Below, in pieces: positions 1 through 5,969 of a stretch of 6,374 nt of DNA (positions are counted from its first letter, which is position 1; every line of letters begins with the position of its first letter). Made by a program: the position numbers and the translations under genes. This DNA comes from Christensenella sp. UBA941. GTDB taxonomy: Bacteria; Bacillota; Clostridia; Christensenellales; UBA941. Where the stretch lies: NCBI GenBank assembly GCA_002293365.1, contig DBDD01000206.1:826-7199 (forward strand), in the 5' to 3' direction. Under the pieces are notes generated by a model. The model was not told the DNA's origin. It searched no databases and saw only the letters and a list, made by a program, of their open reading frames with translations.

Positions 1-154
1 AGCGAAAGGATGAAGTCACTTTTAAGGGTCAAAGGGTCGTCTTCAGACGTGTATTGTCAAGGAGTTTTATAATCAGATTTTTGAGCATGGTATTATAAAA
101 ATAAAATTACAGAACTTCAGCTAATAATTTATAAACATGAATACCATATTTATC

Positions 155-183
155 TTGACATATCAAGGCTACTGATGTAGGCT
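155..183 (+). promoter_or_regulatory. Predicted promoter of the repressor-M56 receptor operon
   Basis: A perfect TTGACA -35 hexamer lies at 155-160. With the ideal 17-base spacer the -10 would be TAGGCT at 178-183, which matches the consensus at only three positions; TATAGA at 183-188 looks better but sits too far away (22 bases). Transcription would start near 190, giving a leader of about 40 bases before the ATG at 230. Both predicted operator dyads cover the -10 and start region, as expected for an autorepressed BlaI-type operon. The -35 assignment is firm; the -10 is tentative. Confidence 0.6.
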
Positions 184-203
184 ATAGATGGCTACAGTAG
201 TAG
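169..203. promoter_or_regulatory. Twin BlaI/MecI-type operator dyads
   Basis: Two dyads with the same form, CTAC-N4-GTAG, occupy 169-180 (CTACTGATGTAG) and 192-203 (CTACAGTAGTAG). Each is preceded by GG, and they start 23 bases apart, about two helical turns. They resemble the staphylococcal bla/mec operator core CTACATATGTAG (10 of 12 and 9 of 12 matches by eye). BlaI-family winged-helix dimers bind such dyads. Their place across the -10 and start of the repressor promoter supports autorepression by the BlaI-like protein encoded immediately downstream. Binding is inferred, not shown. Confidence 0.6.
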
Positions 204-229
204 TCTTGCATAGGCTTGGAGGATTTGAT

Positions 230-619
230 ATGAACATGATTATGGGAAAAGTGCCGGAATCGCAGCTTAAAATACTGCGTGTTCTATGGGATTCCGAGCG
301 CGAAATGACGTTGGCTGAAGTCCGTAAAGCGGTCTCAGTCGTGACGAGCTGGGAGCCGACGACGATAAAAACGCTGCTTTCCCGGCTATGCAAGAAGGGC
401 ATCGTAAAACAGGACAAGCGGGAGGTAACGTATTTCTCGCCGGTAATAAGCGCGCAGCAATATAGCGATTACGCAACAAAAGAGATGATTGACAGCCTGT
501 ACGGAGGAAATGCTAAGAACCTCGTATGCGCTCTGTTAGACAACGAGCATTTGAGCAAAAGCGATATCGAGGATTTACGAGAGCTGTTCAAGGTCAATTT
601 GCAGAAAGAAGGCGATTAG
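230..619 (+). CDS. BlaI/MecI/CopY-family transcriptional repressor
   Basis: This 129-residue protein is the usual size for the family. Residues 9-75 form the winged helix: the opening PESQLKILRVLW and the recognition-helix segment WEPTTIKTLLSRLCKKGIV (41-59) are family hallmarks, followed by the wing (KREVTYFSP). Residues 76-129 are helical and match the dimerisation region, including LDNEHLSKSDIEDLRELF. The ATG at 230 was chosen over the in-frame ATG at 188 because GGAGG (218-222) lies 7 bases ahead of it, whereas 188 falls inside the operator and near the predicted transcription start. It ends one base before the M56 receptor gene, so the two are probably translationally coupled. It should repress this operon and be inactivated when the receptor protease is triggered. 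The N101-F102 cleavage position known for staphylococcal BlaI and MecI aligns by eye with A101-L102 here. Its other target genes are unknown. Confidence 0.93.
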   Translation: MNMIMGKVPESQLKILRVLWDSEREMTLAEVRKAVSVVTSWEPTTIKTLLSRLCKKGIVKQDKREVTYFSPVISAQQYSDYATKEMIDSLYGGNAKNLVCALLDNEHLSKSDIEDLRELFKVNLQKEGD

Positions 620-620
620 C

Positions 621-3413
621 TTGGATGCTGCTATCAGTTTGCTGCTTTCCCTTTCGATATCGGGGAGTCTCTTGGCGCTCGTCTTATTCGCGCTCAAACC
701 GCTCGTAAAAACGAGGCTTACAAAGTCTTTTCAGTATTATATATGGCTGTTGGTGCTTTTTCGGATGATTCTCCCGTTGCCGGGGATATGGGCACCGAGC
801 GATTGGTTTGGAAATGGCGCGTTTCCTGCGCCGCCCACGAATGCTTACGCGCCCGCAATCATCGACGATGCGGCAGGCACAATACCTGGCGTGACGCAAT
901 CGGAAGCTATAGAGCCCGCTTTGCCGCAAACGCAAGATGGATCGCAGTTAGCGCCGCAGCTTAACGTAGCCCCCACTCCGGCAGGAGTAAATATCGGAGC
1001 TTTTCTGTCGGCGGCTTTCGCTTGGATAAATCAAAGTCTTGGGTTCTTTTGGGCTGTCGGCTTTGTAGCTTCACTCGGATATAGGGTAATATGCTATGCG
1101 CTGTTTTTACGTAAGATACGTGCCAAAGCAATCGCCGCTAAGAAAGGATATACCGATCTGCTAGGTGATATGAAAAGACGTTTGCGCATATCATCGGATA
1201 TACCTATATGGGTAAGCTCTCTAACGCCTGTCCCAATGCTGGTAGGTATCTTCAAGTCCAAAATCGTCTTGCCCGACGTTGAATATGATGAGCGGCAGCT
1301 AGAAAATATTCTCCTTCATGAAACAACACATTTTCGCCGCCGCGATACATCATTCAAATGGTTCGGCGCAGTCGTATCAGCCGTACATTGGTTTAATCCC
1401 ATCGTCTATTTTATACAGCGCGAAGTCAACATAGCGTGTGAGCTTGCTTGCGATGAATCGGTTATCAACCATTTCAATTCAGACGAGCGGCAATGCTACG
1501 GCGATACGCTGATCGATATCGCGAACAACCGCGCGTATCCTCGCGGTGTAATATCTACGTCCATGAACGCAAAGAGAAGCACGCTGAAAGAAAGGTTGGT
1601 TTCTATCATGAAGTATTCAAGGCCTCAAAAACGGATAACCGCTCTATCTATGGGTTTGCTTATACTACTTGTCGGCTGCGCCGGTACGCTGGGTGCCAGT
1701 CCAGATGCGCATAGCGAACAAGATATTACTCGGTTATCAAACCAATCACAACAGAGCGGCATAAACCAAGCGGCTGATTCGGAAGCGATAATGCCTGTGG
1801 TGAATGGCTTTAGGATCACGCCTGAAATTACTCAGGCGCGCGAAAAGCGTTCTGCTGAAATGGCCGCAAAATTGAATGGTAAGATTATAAAGCTCGTTAC
1901 GGGCGGCGGCGTTCATGCCGCCCTTGATGAGCACGGTAATTTCTTCCTTTGGGGCAATTTGTGGGATACGCGGTTGGATATACCCGAAGGATTACCGCCA
2001 GTTAAGGATATCGCTATCGGACAGTATCATGCTGTTGTCTTGGACTTCGACGGCAACTTGCATGGCTGGAAAGCCGATACTTATGATCCACAAGATTTTG
2101 GCGAAATAGCGTTTGGCGCTAATTTGCCGCCTATCGTTCAGATAGACGCAAGCGGCTACCATACCGCCGCGATCACAGCCGACGGCAAGGTGTATAAATG
2201 GGGCGACGCAAACAATGGCAATCAAGATGCTGTGCCTAAGAACCTCGAACCTGTTAAACAGATTGCAACAGGGTCGTATTGCACGGCGGCGCTCTTAGAA
2301 GATGGAAGTATCGAAAAATGGGGCATGGCCAAAGTTTCTCCGCAAGATATGCCTGTAAAGGCAGTGCAGGTGGCATGTTCGTATTATGGCGTTTATGCTT
2401 TGGGCGAGGATGGCATAGTCTACGGCGAAGAAGAACCACAAAACACGCAAGTAGATTACGTCCCCAAGCCCGAAATGAATAATATTATAAAAATAGCCGG
2501 TTGTATGGCCCTCAGCGAAGATGGCAAAGTATACGCTTGGGGCGATAACAATCGCTTCCAAACAGTCGATATCACCGACGTACCGCTCAATTTGCCGGAG
2601 ATTATCGATATCGCGACGGACGGTATGAAAGCCATCGCTTTGGGTGCGGACGGTAAAATCTACGAATGGGGATTTGATAACGGTTCGATGCCAATGGAAG
2701 GAGGCGAAAGGACACATTTCGTCGCGCTGCCTGCGAGTCTCGATGGATTTGCCGATATGAAACCCGAGTTGCCGCCGATAGACACACAAGGTATATCGGA
2801 AACCACAGTAGTAAAGACGTTCGAGGAATTTCGCTTGGCATCCACGGCTTATCCGTTCTGTAAAAAGATCATTGTAGACGGGAATTTCACGATTAAGGAT
2901 GATATCGTATTATCTCAAATTGCTCTCGTAATAAACGAAGGCGCTACTGTTACCATAGACGCCATGAACTGTGGCTTTTATAGTACGGTAGAAAACAACG
3001 GCACGATTATTGTAAATGGCCGGCTCTCGATTATGGATAAACCCATGCTGTCTGGACAAGTTATGACCCAAGAAGAGTACGACGCATTGTTCAATCCTAC
3101 AGGCACAGGAAAGATCGAGTTCACTAACGGCAAAAGCATGGCTAACGCAACCATAAAAAACAGCGCCGATATTGAGAAATATTTTAGCCAAAACTCCATA
3201 TACAACAGTATTTTATCAACGCCAGCGCAAGCCACTACTCTTCTGATCGATAAAGACGTAACGATACCGGAAGGATACTCAATTGATCTGAATATCAATG
3301 TTACGATTAAGGTAGCCAAAGGCGTTACGCTCACGAACTATGGGGAGATATCGACGCATAATGAACCGATTGTCGAGGGTACGGTTACAGGAAACGCGAT
3401 TGCCGTGCTATAA
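621..3413 (+). CDS. BlaR1-like M56 membrane zinc protease with RCC1-propeller sensor
   Basis: This 930-residue protein starts at a TTG at 621, 8 bases after AAGG within AGAAAGAAGG. The N-terminal 357 residues follow the BlaR1 plan: membrane helices near 6-27, 39-55, 139-163 and 338-357, a Pro-rich outer loop (about 60-125), and a cytoplasmic peptidase loop. HETTH (233-237) is the zinc-binding HExxH, and HWFNP (256-260) and CELACDE (273-279) are M56 signatures. After the fourth helix, BlaR1 would carry a penicillin-binding domain. Here I see no convincing SxxK/KTG set; instead residues 422-710 carry about seven RCC1-type repeats (pattern A-x-x-x-DG-x-hydrophobic-x-x-WG). Residues 729-930 hold two beta-rich modules resembling beta-helix rungs. 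The fourth helix ends in LVGC (350-353), a lipobox-like motif. Family knowledge implies that an outside signal activates proteolysis, leading to loss of the upstream repressor. The ligand is unknown. The family assignment is firm; the sensor role of the propeller is inferred. Confidence 0.92.
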   Translation: MDAAISLLLSLSISGSLLALVLFALKPLVKTRLTKSFQYYIWLLVLFRMILPLPGIWAPSDWFGNGAFPAPPTNAYAPAIIDDAAGTIPGVTQSEAIEPALPQTQDGSQLAPQLNVAPTPAGVNIGAFLSAAFAWINQSLGFFWAVGFVASLGYRVICYALFLRKIRAKAIAAKKGYTDLLGDMKRRLRISSDIPIWVSSLTPVPMLVGIFKSKIVLPDVEYDERQLENILLHETTHFRRRDTSFKWFGAVVSAVHWFNPIVYFIQREVNIACELACDESVINHFNSDERQCYGDTLIDIANNRAYPRGVISTSMNAKRSTLKERLVSIMKYSRPQKRITALSMGLLILLVGCAGTLGASPDAHSEQDITRLSNQSQQSGINQAADSEAIMPVVNGFRITPEITQAREKRSAEMAAKLNGKIIKLVTGGGVHAALDEHGNFFLWGNLWDTRLDIPEGLPPVKDIAIGQYHAVVLDFDGNLHGWKADTYDPQDFGEIAFGANLPPIVQIDASGYHTAAITADGKVYKWGDANNGNQDAVPKNLEPVKQIATGSYCTAALLEDGSIEKWGMAKVSPQDMPVKAVQVACSYYGVYALGEDGIVYGEEEPQNTQVDYVPKPEMNNIIKIAGCMALSEDGKVYAWGDNNRFQTVDITDVPLNLPEIIDIATDGMKAIALGADGKIYEWGFDNGSMPMEGGERTHFVALPASLDGFADMKPELPPIDTQGISETTVVKTFEEFRLASTAYPFCKKIIVDGNFTIKDDIVLSQIALVINEGATVTIDAMNCGFYSTVENNGTIIVNGRLSIMDKPMLSGQVMTQEEYDALFNPTGTGKIEFTNGKSMANATIKNSADIEKYFSQNSIYNSILSTPAQATTLLIDKDVTIPEGYSIDLNINVTIKVAKGVTLTNYGEISTHNEPIVEGTVTGNAIAVL
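1884..2750 (+). repeat. Seven RCC1-type protein repeats (predicted beta-propeller)
   Basis: These repeats lie in the M56 receptor, residues 422-710. Approximate blades are 422-460, 461-504, 505-544, 545-578, 579-619, 620-660 and 661-710. The best-kept units read YHTAAITADGKVYKWG, CTAALLEDGSIEKWG, CMALSEDGKVYAWG and KAIALGADGKIYEWG. Blade 5 has lost the WG pair (DGIVYGEE), and blade 2 reads DGNLHGWK. The spacing of about 34-50 residues and the count of seven fit a closed RCC1-like propeller such as those of RCC1 and BLIP-II. Placed after the last membrane helix, it should face outside the cell. Confidence 0.85.
2805..3410 (+). repeat. Two related beta-rich modules at the receptor C-terminus
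   Basis: Residues 729-806 and about 844-930 of the M56 receptor look like two diverged copies of one module. Each starts with a short helix (KTFEEFRLAS; SADIEKYFSQ), then a strand plus turn (KIIVDGNFTIKDD; TLLIDKDVTIPEG), then short beta rungs (LVINEGATVTID; VTIKVAKGVTLTNYGEI). Such valine/threonine/glycine patterns are typical of right-handed beta-helix or adhesin-like surface domains. The first copy also has NNGTIIVNGRLSI. The function is unknown; ligand binding or wall contact is possible. The duplication was judged by eye. Confidence 0.5.
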
Positions 3414-3426
3414 GCATGTGGAGTTT

Positions 3427-4938
3427 ATGGTTTTTTGGAAACAAAAACAAGGGCTTCCAATAGCTGCTCTAATCGCGATTTTTGCTGTTAAGACGCTGCC
3501 TTTTGCTATGCTTACACTCGTTATAACCGTCTTGACCGCGACAGCCGCATGTGTGAAAGCGCCTTCAATAACAGAATCAGCCATAGGTGTTCAGCCCGAC
3601 ATTGCTTTAGGCTCTGTCCCACAAGCGACGCCATATAACATAATCGAAAATGATGTGCCGGTTATCCATGAACGCATTTCCGACAATGAAAGACAGCCGA
3701 CGCATGAAAGTGTAATTCACCAGTCCGAAAAAACGGACGATAATAATTTTGATTTTGATGGCGACGGGCGCGGTGATACCGTCTCCGTAACTCCTATTAG
3801 CTATACCCGTTCCGAGTCCGTTCTTGATCGCGCCACGCTGACAGTCGGCCTTGGCAATGGTACGTTTATAGAAAAGGAGTTTGAAGGCTGGTGGCATAAT
3901 CCCCAAACCTTAGTCGCAGACTTTGACGGTGACGGCAAGGATGATATCGCGCTGGCAATGGAGGTGGGCGGCAGCAATTACGGCGCGACTAAGGTGCATA
4001 TCTTCCGCGCGGAGGGAAACAAGATGGAGGAGATGGGGGATGCCGTCAGCACGGCGGCGGAATATATAAAAGAGCGGAGAGCGTATTCCAGACTTTCCTC
4101 CCCAGCGTGCGTCGGCATGAGCTTAATGCAGGAAGAAAACGTCAAACCGCTGCTGCGCGTTAGAATGCTCAATGATTATAGCCCCGGAGACGGAATTAGC
4201 ACGGCGTACTATGTTGATTTATCGTTTGAAGGCGCGCGGTGGACGGTGGAGGATATGCACTTAGGCGAGGCCTATGGCCCGGACAAGTTTATTGAGCCGC
4301 CGAAGCCCACGAGTTATTTTGACACCACGCTTAAACCGATATACCGCCCCGGCTTCAAGGAGGCGGAGCTCACCGTAGTGGGCGATACCGGGGTTGACAT
4401 AGACTTCGTTGGGTTTAACGACTACGGCGATAAAATGCTGTCCCTGCGGGAACGGGCGCAGATTGCCCTGCGGCTGCTTTACGATATAACGGGGATTTTG
4501 ATTAAGCGTTGTAATATAGATACCAGTTACGGTAACTTTGTCTGTCTGACCATGACGCAGGACGGCAATCTGGAGTCCTTCCTTGGAACCACTGTTGACC
4601 CCGACAACGGCAATATCCGGTTTATGAACATAGCATGGAAGCAAAAGGGCGTTGAGCATTCCCCGCTCGACCCCGCCCAGTGTGTGCGGCCGCCGGACTA
4701 TCAGACAATGAGCGTAGGAGAGCAGGCCCGCTGGTACTTTGAAAACTCATCATACGGCGTCCATCGAGCCAAGATCTTCCGCGTGGAGGAGATATACTAC
4801 TCCAACAATAATTCCCAAGTGCCGAGCGTCGTAAAGCTGCATTTGTTTAACGGGGACTTTTACGAGTTTGATATTGATGAGGCCACCGGCCTGCCCACCG
4901 GCTTTAATGGGCCTTACGAGAAAGGCTACACCCATTGA
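3427..4938 (+). CDS. Secreted or lipid-anchored protein with two FG-GAP/VCBS-type calcium loops
   Basis: This protein of 503 residues starts at the ATG at 3427, 13 bases after the receptor stop. GGAG (3420-3423) lies only 3 bases away, so initiation is probably weak or coupled to the receptor. An upstream ATG at 3340 lies inside the receptor gene without a ribosome site. Residues 10-41 are hydrophobic and end in TAAC (39-42), an imperfect lipobox, so the protein is either lipid-anchored or held by a signal anchor. Two DxDGDGxxD loops (DFDGDGRGD at 109-117 and DFDGDGKDD at 165-173) are of the calcium-binding FG-GAP/VCBS type. The C-terminal 300 or so residues are mixed alpha/beta and end in a strand-rich segment; I recognise no domain there. 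Its position suggests that it works with, or is controlled by, the receptor. Local GC rises from about 46% (3421-3900) to about 55% (3901-4500), so the gene may be mosaic. Confidence 0.8.
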   Translation: MVFWKQKQGLPIAALIAIFAVKTLPFAMLTLVITVLTATAACVKAPSITESAIGVQPDIALGSVPQATPYNIIENDVPVIHERISDNERQPTHESVIHQSEKTDDNNFDFDGDGRGDTVSVTPISYTRSESVLDRATLTVGLGNGTFIEKEFEGWWHNPQTLVADFDGDGKDDIALAMEVGGSNYGATKVHIFRAEGNKMEEMGDAVSTAAEYIKERRAYSRLSSPACVGMSLMQEENVKPLLRVRMLNDYSPGDGISTAYYVDLSFEGARWTVEDMHLGEAYGPDKFIEPPKPTSYFDTTLKPIYRPGFKEAELTVVGDTGVDIDFVGFNDYGDKMLSLRERAQIALRLLYDITGILIKRCNIDTSYGNFVCLTMTQDGNLESFLGTTVDPDNGNIRFMNIAWKQKGVEHSPLDPAQCVRPPDYQTMSVGEQARWYFENSSYGVHRAKIFRVEEIYYSNNNSQVPSVVKLHLFNGDFYEFDIDEATGLPTGFNGPYEKGYTH

Positions 4939-5028
4939 GGATGAAATCGAGTGCGGCAAAGCCCTTTGAATATCGCAGCTTTCATTCACGGACGGAGAGT
5001 TTTGTTGCTCGTATAATGTATTAAGGCG

Positions 5029-5059
5029 TTGACATTTGCGGTTGTGATGTGTATCATCA
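5029..5059 (+). promoter_or_regulatory. Toxin-antitoxin promoter with palindromic operator
   Basis: TTGACA (5029-5034) and TATCAT (5052-5057) are separated by exactly 17 bases, a near-consensus sigma-A-type promoter for the downstream pair. The 15-base palindrome TGATG-TGTAT-CATCA (5045-5059) covers the -10. RelB/DinJ antitoxins repress their own promoters through a ribbon-helix-helix domain, so this is the natural candidate operator. The predicted transcription start near 5064 would leave a very short leader, with the ribosome site at its beginning. Confidence 0.65.
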
Positions 5060-5076
5060 AGCTAGAGGTGATCGAG

Positions 5077-5403
5077 ATGTCGGAAACCCGTTCAGGCGGA
5101 ATGCACATTCGCGTCAATCCTGAAATTAAAGCGAGCGTTGAGCCTATTTTGGCCGCAATAGGGCTTTCTTTCAGCGACGTTTTTAATCTGACTTTGCGCC
5201 AGATTTACCTTAAACGCCGGATACCTTTTGAACTTTCCTCCACGCAACTAACCGAAAACGGCTATACTCCTGAGTTTGAAACCGCGCTCCTCGCAGAAGC
5301 GGAAGAAACCTATGCGGCTGTCCAGAATGGAACGGCGAGGCGATACAATAGCGCCGCGGAAATGTTAGCCGATTTGGACATGGAGGACGACAAGGTTGAA
5401 TGA
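5077..5403 (+). CDS. RelB/DinJ-family type II antitoxin
   Basis: This 108-residue protein starts at the ATG at 5077, 6 bases after AGAGGTG (5064-5070). The frame extends upstream to an ATG at 5040, but that lies within the promoter. Residues 8-50 match the DinJ/RelB ribbon-helix-helix: strand GMHIRV (8-13), helix A around PEIKASVEPILAAIG, then SFSDVFNLTLRQI and the conserved PFEL (50-53). The acidic C-terminal part (65-108) should wrap and neutralise the toxin; YNSAAEMLADLDMED resembles the C-terminal helix of many RelB proteins. It overlaps the toxin start by 8 bases, the classic coupled arrangement. The complex is expected to autoregulate through the palindrome over the -10. Confidence 0.9.
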   Translation: MSETRSGGMHIRVNPEIKASVEPILAAIGLSFSDVFNLTLRQIYLKRRIPFELSSTQLTENGYTPEFETALLAEAEETYAAVQNGTARRYNSAAEMLADLDMEDDKVE

Positions 5404-5692
5404 ACCGAAGTATTCGATTGTCCGATCAACGAACTTCAAGCGCGGCGTTAAGGCGGCACAGAAGCAGGGCAAGGATTTAAGCCTGCTTGCTTTCGCTATC
5501 GACCAATTGGCGCAGGATATTCCGCTGCCCTTAAATTGGAAAGATCATCCGCTCACAAACAATATGAAACGCTTTCGCGAGTGTCATATAGGCGGTTCCG
5601 GCGACTGGCTCTTAATATACGAAAAGCGCGATGTTGACTTGATCCTGTATCTTTTTGGCACGGGGAGCCATGCTAATTTACTTGGGCTTTAA
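5396..5692 (+). CDS. yafQ: YafQ-family (RelE superfamily) mRNA interferase toxin
   Basis: This 98-residue protein starts at the TTG at 5396, with GGAGGA (5382-5387) 8 bases upstream inside the antitoxin gene. It has the YafQ layout: N-terminal strand and helices (FKRGVKAAQKQGKDLSLL), the DHPL motif, RECHI, DWLLIY and a final GTGSHANL. His51, His64, Asp70 and His92 line up with His50, His63, Asp67 and His87 of E. coli YafQ, so it is probably catalytically competent and cleaves mRNA on the ribosome. The position of E. coli Phe91, in the THSDLF end, appears to be Leu here. The length is close to the roughly 92 residues of E. coli YafQ. The start codon is weak, which may keep toxin below antitoxin levels. 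It is the last gene of its two-gene operon. Confidence 0.92.
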   Translation: MNEPKYSIVRSTNFKRGVKAAQKQGKDLSLLAFAIDQLAQDIPLPLNWKDHPLTNNMKRFRECHIGGSGDWLLIYEKRDVDLILYLFGTGSHANLLGL

Positions 5693-5772
5693 GCGGTACA
5701 AAATGTCCAGCTCGCCGTTTAGTCGATTAAATGTATTTTTGCACTTGACCGTCATGGTTATTGTGCTTTTTT

Positions 5773-5804
5773 GCGCTTGTAAAGCGCCCTAATTTAGGGC
5801 GTTT
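5773..5804 (+). terminator. Possible weak terminator with overlapping alternative hairpins
   Basis: Two hairpins share bases 5785-5787: GCGCTT-GTA-AAGCGC (5773-5787) and CGCCCTA-ATT-TAGGGCG (5785-5801). The second has seven pairs and is followed by only TTT (5802-5804) before CC, so it is at best a weak intrinsic terminator for the toxin-antitoxin transcript, 80-110 bases after the toxin stop. The two folds exclude each other. Confidence 0.4.
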
Positions 5805-5923
5805 CCGCTTGAGCATTTCGCGTTTTGCGAGGGGGGTTAAGTGGTTTGTACATCTTCCCCGTTTTTAAGCTTTTAATCGTGACGAGGATCGTTGAACGGC
5901 TATACTAATACGGCTTTGTCTCG

Positions 5924-5966
5924 AAATAAAGCGGCAGGAGACCTCCATACCCTCCCGCCGCGTTTT
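5924..5966. terminator. Bidirectional intrinsic terminator between convergent genes
   Basis: GCGGCAGGAG (5931-5940) pairs with CTCCCGCCGC (5952-5961) over ten positions with one mismatch (a G-U pair in the - strand RNA; A-C in the + strand RNA) and an 11-base loop. On the + strand TTTT follows at 5963-5966; on the - strand the flanking AAATAAA (5924-5930) reads TTTATTT. It can therefore stop the relaxase transcript from the right and any readthrough from the toxin-antitoxin operon on the left. It starts only 8 bases past the relaxase stop. The - strand direction is the better terminator. Confidence 0.7.
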
Positions 5967-5969
5967 CAT

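Noticed and set aside
38..49. Perfect 12-base palindrome CGTCTTCAGACG
   Set aside because: It has only five pairs with a two-base centre, no T-run follows, and nothing ties it to a gene; this is likely chance.
1..98. Frame open from the window edge to TAA at 96-98, encoding about 31 residues
   Set aside because: It could be the tail of an upstream gene, but it is short, has no recognisable motif and no supporting signal, so it is not called.
188..229. Upstream in-frame ATG at 188 as the repressor start
   Set aside because: It falls at the predicted transcription start and inside the operator, with no ribosome site; the ATG at 230 has GGAGG at ideal spacing.
2295..2789. Long open frame of 164 codons on the - strand
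   Set aside because: It lies entirely within the RCC1-repeat part of the receptor gene, has no ribosome site or recognisable domain, and is a shadow of biased codons.
3340..3426. Upstream in-frame ATG at 3340 as the start of the calcium-loop protein
   Set aside because: It overlaps the receptor gene by 74 bases without a ribosome site and would add a basic, non-hydrophobic extension before the signal segment.
564..3946. GATATC hexamer seen about nine times
   Set aside because: It is more frequent than expected by chance, but most copies come from Asp-Ile codon pairs (GAT ATC) or similar coding patterns, with no regular spacing.
4939..5028. TATAAT at 5012-5017 as the toxin-antitoxin -10
   Set aside because: No acceptable -35 lies 16-18 bases upstream; the TTGACA/TATCAT pair just downstream has perfect spacing.
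5693..5923. Search for an attachment site, transposon end or small gene between the toxin and the relaxase
   Set aside because: I found only the hairpins described and a G-run near 5830; no direct repeat, inverted terminal repeat or convincing small coding region.
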